Program-made: the position numbers and the translations under genes
The notes under the pieces: model-generated
The model's input: only the letters and a program-made list of their open reading frames with translations
Told to the model about the DNA's origin: nothing
Databases searched by the model: none
Source of the DNA: Odiellus spinosus
Taxonomy: Eukaryota; Arthropoda; Arachnida; Opiliones; Phalangiidae
NCBI GenBank assembly: GCA_963920705.1
Contig: OY987239.1
Span: 6,377,871-6,441,870, forward strand
DNA: 64,000 nt
Direction: 5' to 3'
Part shown: piece by piece, positions 1-11,770 of the stretch
How positions within the stretch are numbered: the first letter of the stretch is position 1
Layout of the letters: each line of letters opens with the position of its first letter

Positions 1-855
1 CTTATTCGAGTTAACGTATACCCGAATGTAACGGCAAACTTACAATTCGTACTCATTGTTAAAGGAAATTGATACGAGTTATACAAGTTATTCATTCGCC
101 GATAAGAAACATTTGAAACCTTTCGAGTTTCTTCCCCGATTTTAACCAAAAATTGAGATCACGAAGCTAGAATTATTTAGTCTTTGTTCCTTTCAATTTA
201 GACGAAAAAATATAATTATTATATTTCATTCTACACGGATTTCGAGAAACAAGATATTTTTATCTTCGCATTATCCGTTTGAATAAACGCGTAATTCGTT
301 TATTAATTAAAATTTTATCTCCGGGTCTAATTCGTATCCAGCATTTGATACGGGTCTGTTTATATAATTTGTGGTTTTATATTAATTTAAATTTATCCGA
401 GATTAAAATATCTGAAAAAAAAGCCTAGTTACCAATGGATAATTTATTCATTATCCGATTCTGAGCTCTACCAAAATTCCTCTGAAAAATCATAAAATCT
501 TAAAGCTAATAATTCAAAAGGATTTAAAAGTTTCCAGTGCAAACATAGCTATTGTTTCTAGTGTGAAAGTGGCTTTAGTTCTGACAAAGCATTTAAACTT
601 CAACTTCGAGAATTTTCGACCTAATTTTTTATCACAAAAAGGGAAGTCTGTTTGTATTCATCAAGTTCTAAACAATAAAAAAAATCCAAATTCCCATCTT
701 TATAGCAATCTTTATCTTTTTGCGAAAAAGCGAAATGCCGAAATGAATAATTTAGTCAATTTCCAGCGTTTTCCTCGTCATCGAATTTCATTTTTGTTAT
801 TAGGGAGTGGGGACTTTATTTTAAAGGGACAGAAAAACTAGTGCATGGAATAGGA
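1..855. other. AT-rich gene-free DNA with element remnants
   Basis: No supported gene. The stretch is AT-rich and carries CCGAATGTAACG/GCGGATAAT-like words also seen in the GAGCTCGGAATTC inverted-repeat family, plus one terminal-like CTGAGCTCTA near 465. It is probably old, decayed copies of that family. A 92-codon reading frame at 563-841 has no recognisable motif and is not called. Confidence 0.4.
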
Positions 856-1330
856 TTAGAGCTCGGAATTTTATGGATCCATTATCTTCCGTTATTCGTA
901 TATTTTCAGATATTTTAATTTCGGATAAATTGTTTCTAACTAAAACATTAAATTTGTATATTCGTATAATTGTTAAACATATAAGGTTTACCCGAAGATA
1001 AGCTTCGCCGCTTTGTCTACCTACAAATTACTCGTATTCAAACGTATACCGATGGATAAGAAACATTCGCGTTTCCAGAATCAAAATATAGGAAAAAAAT
1101 TTCAAATTAACTTTAAATTCGAAGGATAGAAATAAAACGACGAAACTAAGATTTAAAATCATCTTTGTATTCGAAATTTATTTTTATCCGAACGTATAAC
1201 GCGGATAATATTCTAAGATAAGGCCATTTTTGGATAAAAACGGATATGGATTATGTTTTGTTACTTTATCTTCGAATAAGTTAACTCGATTGAAAAATAG
1301 TCGTTTTACTTCGATTTAAAACTAACATGA
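856..1330 (+). mobile_element. GAGCTCGGAATTC-family short element, copy 1 (decayed)
   Basis: Starts TAGAGCTCGGAATT and shares about 470 bp with the copies at 10844-11358, 13654-14042 and 32618-33465, including the internal words AAGGTTTACCCGAAGATAAGC and AACGCGGATAAT. The far terminal inverted repeat is not recognisable here, so the copy is truncated or decayed. No coding capacity. Confidence 0.6.
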
Positions 1331-1779
1331 CACTTCAGTACCCCTTTAAAAGAAGACAGGCTAATTTGGAGCCATGATGAATTATTTGACGCGTGAGAAT
1401 TCCGAACCTCATTTACTTCCTCAAAACCCGTACTTAATTAAATTTAAATATAATCGTGGATTTGGACGAAATTTTCCATTCCGCAACGTACGCAAATTTA
1501 TGCAAATTAAATTCTCATTTTAAAAATGAAATATCAGCGAGATTTCTATTATTTTTGTCTTTAGAGATTTAAATTTATAAAAAACAAATTTGTTAATTTA
1601 TTAATCACCAAAGTTTCGTAGGTATTGGTCTATTTATCTATCGACTGCCGAAGAATAATTCAAAATTGCTAATCAATAGGTAAATTGGATTAAATATTAA
1701 AGGATTGATGCGATTTTTTTCACGATATAATCCATTTAAGGACGATTTAATCTCGAGGGGACAGCGTAACAAGTGTACA
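1331..1779. other. Intergenic DNA, nothing recognised
   Basis: AT-rich sequence without a supported ORF or repeat; it leads directly into the 21-bp array. Confidence 0.4.
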
Positions 1780-2438
1780 GTTTAATCTTTTTAATCCCAG
1801 TTTTAATCTTCTTAATCCCAGTTTTAATCTTCTTAATCCCAGTTTTAATCTTCTTAATCCCAGTTTTAATCTTCTTAATCCCAGTTTTAATCTTCTTAAT
1901 CCCAGTTTTAATCTTCTTAATCCCAGTTTTAATCTTCTTAATCCCAGTTTTAATCTTCTTAATCCCAGTTTTAATCTTCTTAATCCCAGTTTTAATCTTC
2001 TTAATCCCAGTTTTAATCTTCTTAATCCCAGTTTTAATCTTCTTAATCCCAGTTTTAATCTTCTTAATCCCATTTTTAATCTTCTTAATCCCAGTTTTAA
2101 TCTTCTTAATCCCAGTTTTAATCTTCTTAATCCCAGTTTTAATCTTCTTAATCCCAGTTTTAATCTTCTTAATCCCAGTTTTAATCTTCTTAATCCCAGT
2201 TTTAATCTTCTTAATCCCAGTTTTAATCTTCTTAATCCCAGTTTTAATCTTCTTAATCCCAGTTTTAATCTTCTTAATCCCAGTTTTAATCTTCTTAATC
2301 CCAGTTTTAATCTTCTTAATCCCAGTTTTAATCTTCTTAATCCCAGTTTTAATCTTCTTAATCCCAGTTTTAATCTTCTTAATCCCAGTTATAATCTTCT
2401 TAATCCCAGTTTTAATCTTCTTAATCCCAGTTTTAATC
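1780..2438. repeat. 21-bp minisatellite, first block (31 units)
   Basis: Tandem units of 21 bp, each starting TTTTAATCTTC and ending TTAATCCCAG. The CCCAG ends fall every 21 bp from 1800 to 2430. Only isolated substitutions occur (for example near 2072 and 2392). Because 21 is divisible by 3, several frames stay open on both strands, giving spurious 7-residue-repeat proteins. Confidence 0.97.
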
Positions 2439-3055
2439 GGCTTTGTACCATTGGATCGAAATTCATTTGATCGACACAGGTCCATTAGATCGAAATTCAA
2501 TGGATCGACATGCAGAACCAAATGATCGACACTTACAAAAAGAAGATTCAAATGATCGACAGTTAAAAAAGATTGAGTGGAATAGATATGAAGTACCATT
2601 GGATCGACATGCAGAAACAAATGATCGAAAATATCAAATATCAGTTTAAAAAAAGCCAAAAACTCTTGAAGTTTGATCTTATGGGAAGTTAAAAAACGCC
2701 TATGGATACAAAAAAATTAGAGTGAGGCTGTCATTATTTTAGAATGCCCATGAATTATTTAATTATTATTTACATCTCTGGGTTGGTGTGGCTAAAAATT
2801 GAGGCGGTTGGGTACGTAATGTTTGTACTCGAGTTTATATAGAGTAACGACTTCAAAGGCGGGTTTCATCTACCCCTGTCCAACATTATATATGACCTAA
2901 CCTAACCCTACAAAACCCAATCATTTTATTTATTAACCAAATAATTTCGATTATTTAACACACCATTTTCACGATGCGGATTCAAACTCAGTATCTTTTT
3001 ACAATCCATGCGGGCTACCCTTTCGGGCAACGGGTCACGGCATCTCAATTAAAAC
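2439..3055. other. GATCGA-rich spacer between the two 21-bp arrays
   Basis: From 2450 to about 2640 the sequence is dense in (T/G)GATCGA words separated by short AT-rich pieces (GGATCGAAATTC, GGATCGACATGC). From 2650 to 3055 nothing is recognised except one short CCTAACCTAACCC telomere-like run near 2897. Confidence 0.6.
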
Positions 3056-3600
3056 GAGAGAGACTGTCGATCAAATGAATTTCGATCAAATGGGGCTATT
3101 CCGTCGATCAAATGAGACACACTGTCGATCAGATAAATTTCGATCCGATGGACCCTTTGTCGATCGAATGAATTTCTATCTATTGGTAAAAAAAACGAGA
3201 GAGACGGTCGATCAAATAAATTTCGATCAAATGGGGCTATCCCGTCGATCAGATAAATTTCGATCCAATGGACCCTTTGTCGATCGAATGAATTTCTATC
3301 TATTGGTAAAAAAACGAGAGAGACGGTCGATCAAATAAATTTCGATCAAATGGGGCTATCCCGTCGATCAAATGAGACACACTGTCGATCAGATAAATTT
3401 CGATCCGATGGACCCTTTGTCGATCGAATGAATTTCTATCTATTGGTAAAAAAAACGAGAGAGACGGTCGATCAAATAAATTTCGATCAAATGGGGCTAT
3501 CCCGTCGATCAAATGAGACACACTGTCGATCAGATAAATTTCGATCCAAAGGACCCTTTGTCGATCGGATGAATTTCTATCTATTAGTAATATCCCGTTT
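3056..3600. repeat. About 140-bp GATCGA tandem repeat (4 units)
   Basis: Four tandem units start with CGAGAGAGAC(T/G)GTCGATC at 3056, 3196, 3315 and 3455. Each unit ends with a TCTATCTATTGGTAAAAA-type sequence; the second unit is about 20 bp shorter. The unit itself is made of shorter diverged GTCGATCAAAT and TTCGATCxxATG modules. Confidence 0.9.
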
Positions 3601-3604
3601 TGGC

Positions 3605-5767
3605 TTTCTTAATCCCAGTTTTAATCTTCTTAATCCCAGTTTTAATCTTCTTAATCCCAGTTTTAATCTTCTTAATCCCAGTTTTAATCTTCTTAATCCC
3701 AGTTTTAATCTTCTAAATCCCACTTTTAATCTTCTAAATCCCACTTTTAATCTTCTAAATCCCACTTTTAATCTTTTAAATCCCACTTTTAATCTTTTAA
3801 ATCCCACTTTTAATCTTTTAAATCCCACTTTTAATCTTTTAAATCCCACTTTTAATCTTTTAAATCCCACTTTTAATCTTTTAAATCCCACTTTTAATCT
3901 TTTAAATCCCACTTTTAATCTTTTAAATCCCACTTTTAATCTTTTAAATCCCACTTTTAATCTTTTAAATCCCACTTTTAATCTTTTAAATCCCACTTTT
4001 AATCTTTTAAATCCCACTTTTAATCTTTTAAATCCCACTTTTAATCTTTTAAATCCCACTTTTAATCTTTTAAATCCCACTTTTAATCTTTTAAATCCCA
4101 CTTTTAATCTTTTAAATCCCACTTTTAATCTTTTAAATCCCACTTTTAATCTTTTAAATCCCACTTTTAATCTTTTAAATCCCACTTTTAATCTTTTAAA
4201 TCCCACTTTTAATCTTTTAAATCCCACTTTTAATCTTTTAAATCCCACTTTTAATCTTTTAAATCCCACTTTTAATCTTTTAAATCCCACTTTTAATCTT
4301 TTAAATCCCACTTTTAATCTTTTAAATCCCACTTTTAATCTTTTAAATCCCACTTTTAATCTTTTAAATCCCACTTTTAATCTTTTAAATCCCACTTTTA
4401 ATCTTTTAAATCCCACTTTTAATCTTTTAAATCCCACTTTTAATCTTTTAAATCCCACTTTTAATCTTTTAAATCCCACTTTTAATCTTTTAAATCCCAC
4501 TTTTAATCTTTTTAATCCCACTTTTAATCTTTTTAATCCCACTTTTAATCTTTTTAATCCCACTTTTAATCTTTTTAATCCCACTTTTAATCTTTTTAAT
4601 CCCACTTTTAATCTTTTTAATCCCACTTTTAATCTTTTTAATCCCACTTTTAATCTTTTTAATCCCACTTTTAATCTTTTTAATCCCACTTTTAATCTTT
4701 TTAATCCCACTTTTAATCTTTTTAATCCCACTTTTAATCTTTTTAATCCCACTTTTAATCTTTTTAATCCCACTTTTAATCTTTTTAATCCCACTTTTAA
4801 TCTTTTAAATCCCACTTTTAATCTTTTTAATCCCACTTTTAATCTTTTTAATCCCACTTTTAATCTTTTTAATCCCACTTTTAATCTTTTTAATCCCACT
4901 TTTAATCTTTTTAATCCCACTTTTAATCTTTTAAATCCCACTTTTAATCTTTTAAATCCCACTTTTAATCTTTTAAATCCCACTTTTAATCTTTTAAATC
5001 CCACTTTTAATCTTTTAAATCCCACTTTTAATCTTTTAAATCCCACTTTTAATCTTTTAAATCCCACTTTTAATCTTTTAAATCCCACTTTTAATCTTTT
5101 AAATCCCACTTTTAATCTTTTAAATCCCACTTTTAATCTTTTTAATCCCACTTTTAATCTTTTTAATCCCACTTTTAATCTTTTTAATCCCACTTTTAAT
5201 CTTTTTAATCCCACTTTTAATCTTTTTAATCCCACTTTTAATCTTTTTAATCCCACTTTTAATCTTTTTAATCCCACTTTTAATCTTTTTAATCCCACTT
5301 TTAATCTTTTTAATCCCACTTTTAATCTTTTTAATCCCACTTTTAATCTTTTTAATCCCACTTTTAATCTTTTTAATCCCACTTTTAATCTTTTTAATCC
5401 CACTTTTAATCTTTTTAATCCCACTTTTAATCTTTTTAATCCCACTTTTAATCTTTTTAATCCCACTTTTAATCTTTTTAATCCCACTTTTAATCTTTTT
5501 AATCCCACTTTTAATCTTTTTAATCCCACTTTTAATCTTTTTAATCCCACTTTTAATCTTTTTAATCCCACTTTTAATCTTTTTAATCCCACTTTTAATC
5601 TTTTTAATCCCACTTTTAATCTTTTTAATCCCACTTTTAATCTTTTTAATCCCACTTTTAATCTTTTTAATCCCACTTTTAATCTTTTTAATCCCACTTT
5701 TAATCTTTTTAATCCCACTTTAAATCTTTTTAATCCCACTTTAAATCTTTTTAATCCCACTTTTAAT
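3605..5767. repeat. 21-bp minisatellite, second block (about 103 units)
   Basis: CCCA(G/C) unit ends fall every 21 bp from 3618 to 5760. The first units are identical to the 1780-2438 type (CCCAG). The array then changes to CCCAC units with either CTTTTAAATCCCAC or CTTTTTAATCCCAC, arranged in homogeneous blocks: A-type to about 4500, T-type to about 4800, one A, five T, about ten A, then T-type to the end. Long reading frames on both strands are artefacts. Confidence 0.97.
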
Positions 5768-6317
5768 TACATTATTTAGACATTGAATCACTAATTAAAA
5801 CTAATAAATCAAGATTAAATACCGACTAAAATTAGGTCCGAAATCCATTTACTCTCGATTTACTCATAATTAAATCGGGTTAAATGATCTAAGAATGTAA
5901 CCTTAACCCCAATTAACTTTAAATTCCGATATCTTCCGCTTTCTTAATTCATTTCCCAAGTCAAATTACTCTTTTTACTCTTCAACTCTATCCTCTAGTT
6001 AAACGAATTTCCAAACCAGTGAGTAAACAATTCTAGCAAATCGAAAATTAATCAAAGGAGCGAGTGGGCTTGAAATAATTGGATCGCTACCCACGACTAC
6101 TCTTCTATCTCATTCTCAACCCTTTCATCCATTGCTAGCATTGCATTGACGACAAAGAATTGGAAACGTAGCCAGAGGGTTTGTCGCGTACCTTCGGGAT
6201 TAAAAGGTCGCAAATATATTATCAAAAGTCTATAACTTTATTCGATAAAAGTAAACAATTATAAGTAGCTTAATACTATCAACAAAGTTTCGGGTAAAAG
6301 TACCGGCACGTTCTACA
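5768..6317. other. Intergenic DNA, nothing recognised
   Basis: No supported ORF, RNA gene or repeat family. Composition is AT-rich, with a slightly more mixed stretch from 6050 to 6200. Confidence 0.4.
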
Positions 6318-6510
6318 GGATTCGAGATACTGTAGCGGCCGCAGTCGCCGTGTAAATAGGGAAATAGGAATCGCCACTCTGCGGAGAAATTCCACCCAGT
6401 TAGGAGGGAAGCGCGGCCCGCTTAAATTCCAACACTCTCTCCTGACTCAAAATATCGTGCTGAAGAGTTCAAATCACTCGAGACAGACAGGGGTGATGAC
6501 TTTTTTGTCT
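6318..6510 (+). pseudogene. Repeat N copy 1: decayed coding fragment of unknown family
   Basis: Matches the reverse complement of 50762-50950 over about 190 bp, sharing the AGCGGCCGCAGT core, AAGCGCGGCCCGC and a GGGTGATGACTTTTTT tail. In the other copy the region is open and reads LAAAVGVNSDINIW followed by PPEFRPSLLTQYIAEEF. Here the frame reads IRDTVAAAV and then meets a TAA, so it is broken. The protein family is not recognised; a transposon ORF tail is the simplest guess. Confidence 0.5.
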
Positions 6511-7019
6511 ATTTTTAAGTGATGGGTTATGACGTAAAACTAGACCTTTCCTGATAGTTAAACTATGGAGTGTTTACTTTTATGGATTAAAGTTATATAC
6601 TTTTGATATTATATATAAAACCATAATATAAATAATTACAAACCCCTAGTTCCCTATAAGTTCGTATTCAAATATAAATGTGCCTGCAGCTATTTCTTTC
6701 CTTGAAGTAAATTTTCTTAATTTTTACCTCCCCGACTGAACTTTAGTTCAGGGGGAGGTTTTACACTGATCGTGTCTGTGTGTGTCTGTGTGTCTGTGTG
6801 TCTGTGTGTGTGTCTGTGTGTCTGTGTGTCTGTGTGTGTGTGTCTGTGTGTGTGTCTGTGTGTCTGTGTGTGTGTGTGTGTGTGTCACTTCCTGTGTAAG
6901 CGGATATCCTGTGTAAGCGGAAATCACGTGACCTAGCTCGTGGAGCAAAAAGTCTAGAGACGTAATCATACCAGCTTATCGTTCAATTCCGTTTAACGGG
7001 AATTACCTCCTTTAAGCGT
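6511..7019. other. Spacer with a small hairpin and a microsatellite
   Basis: No gene. A 32-bp hairpin (CCTCCCC... ...GGGGGAGG, arms around ACTGAACTTTAGTTCAG) lies at about 6727-6758, directly before the TG-rich microsatellite. Confidence 0.5.
6774..6886. repeat. (TG)n/(TGTGTGTC)n microsatellite
   Basis: Alternating TGTGTGTC and TGTGTC units with a final pure TG tract. The reverse strand gives a meaningless His/Thr-rich reading frame. Confidence 0.95.
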
Positions 7020-7048
7020 GGCTGCCACATTAAGTTTCAAGTGTCGTG

Positions 7049-7225
7049 CAATTATATGCAACAGGACGTCTCCAATTGCATATTATCACCTTCCACCATC
7101 CACTTTACGGTCAAACCTCGATGCTGGACAGTTGAAGGCGATTATACGCAATGGGACGTCTCCCACTGTTATAATCACCTCCGACCATCCCTACACCAAG
7201 GTCCAACCTCAAGTGTCCGATCTCA
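7049..7225. repeat. Diverged tandem duplication, about 89-bp unit
   Basis: ATTATATGCAACAGGACGTCTCC at about 7051 is followed about 89 bp later by ATTATACGCAATGGGACGTCTCC. Both are followed by a TATTATCACCT/TATAATCACCT segment and an ACCATCC segment. Confidence 0.7.
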
Positions 7226-8043
7226 GCGGGCCATATTAGCGAGGCGTCCCTCACTAATATAGTCCACATCAACCTTCCACTCCACTCATCTCCTCCCTCT
7301 ACGGGTCTTTGTGGTGCAGTTGCCGAATGCCTAGGGTTACGATAAACGTCTAGACGTTGAGAAGGGGGGGTTTTCCCCAACTCTTCACGGTTACTCGCTC
7401 GATGAATAAAGGTTAGCGAAAGCTATATATACCCCTTTTCCATGCCCAAACTATTTTGGCCTTATGCCGCGATTTCTTTTAGTAAATTGAAGCGTATAAT
7501 GCATTTAAATTTTAATTTAATATCATAATATTGTTAAACTGAATCTAATTAATAACTAAGCTGAAAAATCAATTAAAAATTCGAGATAGTTTAGAAGATA
7601 TTTAAGAAATTGTCCAAAAATTTAGTGAAATTTGACCGTTTAATACCAGCTTGAGTTGGCAACACGCGTTAAGCTGTTTTTTATATATCATTTAGTCCAA
7701 AAAGTAAAGGTATAACGGGCAGTATAGGCTAAGGCTTGCTGCAAACTTGGGGTGGATTGAAGAATCTAAATAAAGGTACGTTTACACGGGCATCCAAGAT
7801 AGAAATGATATAAGATTTAAAGCTGAGGCGGATTGATACAAAATGTTAAACCTCTTAAGAAAAATGATAGTGGTGAAAGCTCTCCTTGAACAAAAGTACA
7901 GTAGGTTTCCCGTGTTTAAAAAACAACAATTTTGAAGAAAAAATGGACATCTGATGTTGGAAAAAAAATAGGCTTCAGTTTTCTCCACTATAAAACCAAG
8001 AAACATTTCCGATTTTTTTCATAATCGAAATAAGCCGTGTACA
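7226..8043. other. Intergenic DNA, nothing recognised
   Basis: No supported feature. Short reading frames here show no recognisable motif. Confidence 0.35.
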
Positions 8044-8235
8044 GTGATCTTCGAGACGAGACGAGACGAGACGAGGCCAGACCAGACGAAAGAGAGCTAT
8101 AATGACTTAAGGGAGATAATCAACCAGCATAGAATGTTATCACCATTTGAAGTCAACAGAGCAGCGACACGGCTTTCATTTATCACAAGAAAGAGACGGC
8201 CCGGCTACGAAGAATTGAAACGTGCAAGCAGTTAG
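8044..8235 (+). CDS. Hypothetical small ORF, possibly a transposon remnant
   Basis: A 63-codon frame follows a short (GAGAC)n-like run at 8053-8077. After the low-complexity start, its residues look protein-like (for example IINQHRMLSPFEVNRAATRL), but no family is recognised. It lies about 175 bp upstream of, and on the same strand as, a retroelement-like coding tail at 8410-8556, so it may be an exon or fragment of the same mobile element. There is no splice or promoter evidence, and it could also be chance. Confidence 0.22.
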   Translation: MIFETRRDETRPDQTKESYNDLREIINQHRMLSPFEVNRAATRLSFITRKRRPGYEELKRASS

Positions 8236-8409
8236 TGTTTTCGGACTTGACATATGAGATACCTACAGTCAGTAAAAGCTCGGCAGTTCTTCATACGGCC
8301 TCGTAATTGTAAACAGAAAAGGAGCTATTCTAACGGTATGGAAATTAGTCTACTTTCAGTCTTTTAAGATATTTTTTTTATCGTAGGAGTGGAAGCTAAC
8401 GTCTTGTAA

Positions 8410-9108
8410 CCGGTTTGGAGAATAACCTCTCATAAACCAGCTCAATCCTTGGATTCTTGCAATGACTGGGATCACTTGTATGATGAAAATATCAGTAATG
8501 GCCCTCTGTTAGCACGTCAAATCAAGAATTTCGGACGAAAATTGTACCGGAAGTAATTATCAATCATCTACCGACAATGGGTTGTAAATGGAACATTCAG
8601 TCTACAATATTCCTTGGTTTGTCCAAGAGGAACTTGCTACCATATCTTCGTCGTTTTCATTCCTTGTCTTCCTTGCCATCCCAGACTAAATTCTTCGTCT
8701 TTATCAAATCAGTGGATTATCAAAGATAATCACACAGTACAGCCTATACTCAAGTGTTAATTTATATTACTTGTATTTTAAATTTTTACTTATAAAATAA
8801 ACATTTCATTTGGTGTGTCTATTAAGAAATCTATGCCCTGCCGCATATAATTATGGGTAACGCAGGGGTAACGCAAGACACACTTTTGCATTCTCTGAAT
8901 CCTTGAGGTTAAGGGAAAATACTTATACTCCGTAACCTAGATGGGAAATAGAGAAGTGTGATTGAAATGCACGCTGTTTCTTCTACTCTTCCAATACTCC
9001 ACATTTCTTTTCATCTTTTATTTTAGGTAAGGTTAGGTTAGGTTAGGTTAGGTTATGTTACCTTAACGTCGGGGTCGGGGAGGTTATATTTTGGTTTCCC
9101 AACTTGTT
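8410..9108 (+). mobile_element. Repeat J copy 1: coding tail plus 3' region of an element
   Basis: Matches the reverse complement of 34137-34879 for about 700 bp. The first 147 bp read in frame in both copies and end at TAA (8554-8556 here); shared residues include NDWD, YDENISNGPLLARQ and KLYRK. Many differences between copies keep the frame open, which supports a once-coding C-terminus. The remainder is non-coding 3' sequence and contains the TTAGG run. The parent element is unknown; a retroelement is inferred because the other copy abuts a Ty3-type element in the same orientation. Confidence 0.6.
9032..9056 (+). repeat. Short interstitial TTAGG run
   Basis: About five tandem GGTTA/TTAGG units. 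This is the ancestral arthropod telomere motif. It is embedded in repeat J, and the second J copy keeps only two diverged units (near 34195), so it is element-borne rather than a chromosome end. Confidence 0.75.
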
Positions 9109-9239
9109 CATTTGTTCACTAACGGATTGAACGAAGGTCGTGTTCATACTAGGTCTTGTGAAGGGGAAACCGTTTTTATTTGAATCTTTTATAACGACAC
9201 AAACCAAATTTTATATCTCTTTTACGAAAAACTAGTGCC

Positions 9240-9450
9240 AGAACCTACGAGAATCAACCATAGGCTCTAATAAAGCGAATCAGACGACCATAATGATGAC
9301 GTAGATTGCGGGGGATTTTTATTTTAAAAATTTCGAAAATGGGCGATTATAAAATATGTATTTTTACTGTCGTCGTAATTTTGTTCTATGACATATGTAT
9401 ATATATTTTGAATCGTTTTTTAACGATCTTACCGTAAATATGACTCAATT
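9240..9450 (+). repeat. Repeat V copy 1
   Basis: Shares ATAATGATGACG, AAAAATTTC(G/A)AAAATGGG(C/T)GAT, ACTGTCG(T/C) and CGTTTTTTAACGATCTT with 18780-19010 in the same orientation. No coding function is visible in either copy. Confidence 0.6.
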
Positions 9451-9752
9451 TCCATTTGGAGTTCATGAAAAATTCCTAACAGCCTCAACATTAAATACGA
9501 CAGCTGCGCAACTAATTAGAGATATTTATGAACTTATGATAATCCGTGTGTTGCTAGTCAACTTTTCGTTTCTTTAACACATATTTATTTACCAATTCCT
9601 GCAGGATGTTTCTAGATTTTATGTAGAATTATCTGGGGAAAACTAAGAATGACATGGTGCTCTAATCACTCTTAGTTCGAAAGCTAAACTACTCGAGTCA
9701 ATTTATCCAAATAAGAGAAAACCAGAAATGAATAGGAAGCTAGAAATCAAAG
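9451..9752. other. Gene-free spacer, nothing recognised
   Basis: A 60-codon frame crosses this region but has no motif. No repeat was identified beyond the end of repeat V. Confidence 0.35.
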
Positions 9753-9981
9753 TAAATTAATTTCTAAAGTTCGGTTACGTAAATATAAATTCAATTTCGA
9801 TCAATCATATTATTTCAGCCTTTAACAGCGCTTGTAATGCGTTAAAATTAAAAGAATTGGCCGGTATTTGATGGCTAAGGTCTTAGGCATCAAATACTGG
9901 CCTATTAAGACATTACAAGAACTGTTGAAGGCTGAAATAATATTTTTAAATTTTACCAAAACTTTAGAAATTAATTTAAAC
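9753..9981. repeat. Fold-back element, about 229 bp
   Basis: Long imperfect inverted repeat. The left arm AATTAATTTCTAAAGTT... TTATTTCAGCCTTTAACAG pairs with CTGTTGAAGGCTGAAATAA... AACTTTAGAAATTAATT on the right. Inner arms GGCCGGTATTTGATG and CATCAAATACTGGCC flank a short loop near 9875. It looks like a miniature fold-back transposon. Confidence 0.75.
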
Positions 9982-10117
9982 ACCAATAAATTAATAATTC
10001 TGAAAAAATTCTAGAATACGATTTTAAGCATGGTGATTCTGAAAATAAATTTAAAATCTGTTCTATTTTTAGCTCCAAGTTTACCTTTAAGTCTTCTCAA
10101 AATCAAATGGGTTAAAC

Positions 10118-10454
10118 CAGAAGCCGATGAAACCCTCCTTTGAAGTCTATTACTCCCGGGTCTTGTCTACCCCTCTCTGTATGGGTTAGTTTCAAAAAGC
10201 GCGATTCGTACGCCTCCTAACGGTAGATATTTTCGGAGAGGGAGTTCGTCGAGCGAATATCTCTAGCAGCCTTGGAGTTCGTCCAAAAAACGTCGTCGTT
10301 TGTGGAGAGAGAGAATTTCCAATTTTCCGTAGACAGGGGGGATGAAGTAGGACCCCTTCTAACTCGTAAAATTGGGAATTTTACCCATACAGAGAGGAGC
10401 GCTATATGGAACATTAGAGTAGTAGACTTCAAAGGAGGGTTTCATCGGCTTCTG
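10118..10454 (+). mobile_element. Family A miniature element copy 1, 337 bp, 7-bp target duplication
   Basis: Terminal inverted repeats of about 35 bp begin CAGAAGCCGATGAAACCCTC and end with the complement. Flanking 7-bp duplications GTTAAAC lie at 10111-10117 and 10455-10461. Copies of 337 and 335 bp occur at 16406-16742 and 62316-62650. No transposase is encoded; the short frames inside are open by chance. Confidence 0.93.
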
Positions 10455-10843
10455 GTTAAACTCGTAAATTGGAAAGTCGATTATTCTATTGGCGAAGCAT
10501 AAAGGATAGAAGCTATAGAAATACGTTACCGTGGGACTTCGATCAGTAAGGACATTATCAAAGGTACTGAATCTTATCGTATTCTTAACCCCTATTTAAT
10601 TCCCACGATATGTGCCATTATCCAAAGAGTTATTCCTTTGCCTAGAACAGGATGGGAAGACTAGGAAGTCAAGACTATAGGGATCTATATGTAGAAGTCA
10701 CTCTTTCTCCGTTTTGTTTGCTATTGTAAGTCCTGGTACAATCTAAAGAGTACACATTTCAGTCGACTTAAAACATGGAGGAATAATACATAATACAATT
10801 GGAGAGGCAGTCCAAATAAATTTGTGCCTGCGGCAGAAATTAT
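10455..10843. other. Intergenic DNA, nothing recognised
   Basis: No supported gene or repeat between two miniature elements. Confidence 0.35.
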
Positions 10844-11358
10844 TAGAGCTCGGAATCGGATTGGTATATTTTCAGATAAATTGTTAGTAACTAAAACAAT
10901 GAAATTTCTATATTCGTATAATTGTTAAACGTATAAGGTTTACCCGAAGATAAGCCTTTGCCGCTTTATCTACCTACAAATTACTCGTTTTTAAACGTAT
11001 AACGATGGATAAAGAAATTCGCGTTTCCAGAATCAGAATAAAATATAAGAAAAAATTTAAAATTGACTTTTAATTCGAAGAATATAAATAAAACGACGAA
11101 ACTAAGATTTTAAATCATATTTTTATTCGTTATTTTTCACGAAAATAAATTTTTAATTTATTTTTATCCGAACGTATAACGCGGATAATGTTCTAAGATA
11201 AGGCCATTTTTGGTTAAAACGGATACGGATTACGTTTTTTTACTTTATCTGGGAATTAGTTAACTCGAATGAGAAATATTATATTTTTAATCAAACAGAT
11301 AATCAGAATTTAGTAGATTTTATCCAATTAATAAAAATTATACGAATTCCGAGCTCTA
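10844..11358 (+). mobile_element. GAGCTCGGAATTC-family element copy 2, about 515 bp, both ends present
   Basis: Bounded by TAGAGCTCGGAAT on the left and GAATTCCGAGCTCTA on the right, so both terminal inverted repeats survive, with TA at each junction. That is compatible with a TA target duplication of the Tc1/mariner type (inference). Internal sequence matches the copies at 856, 13654 and 32618. It is non-coding and miniature. Confidence 0.8.
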
Positions 11359-11770
11359 GTTTTGACCGTTTGTTTTTGCAGGATTATTTTTCCGTCGTGT
11401 TTTATAAATTTATGTCATTTTTAGCTTCACTTTAAAAATTATAAAACCTCCCAAATTTGCCAAATTTTCAAAAATCACCTCATCCACTCTCAGCATAATC
11501 TAAAATATTTTCCGGGCCAATGGATTCTAGTCTATCCCTATTGTAAGCCCAAAATCTAGCCCTATATATAAAAGAGTTTATATAATATACCCCCTTTTCT
11601 TCTCTAAAAACCTTTATCAAATCAAAAAAGAATAAAAAGCGTCGAATTTAGGGTTAGGGTTGGTTAGAGAAAAACATTTTTTCTTTTTTAGACAATTAAG
11701 CCAAGACAAGCCTGCTGAATAATGGCTGAATAAGGGAACGTTTAAAAACCAACCTTGGAGTAATGAACTA
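11359..11770. other. Intergenic DNA, nothing recognised
   Basis: AT-rich, with a short TTAGGGTTAGGGTTGG run near 11648. No gene is supported. Confidence 0.35.

Noticed and set aside
563..841. 92-codon ORF
   Set aside because: No motif, no repeat support and AT-rich context; indistinguishable from chance.
3350..5779. 809- and 727-codon frames on opposite strands
   Set aside because: Both are read-outs of the 21-bp array as 7-residue repeats (NLLNPTF and KRLKVGL); artefacts.
9032..9056. Chromosome end
   Set aside because: The TTAGG run is only about five units and belongs to repeat J, which has an internal second copy.
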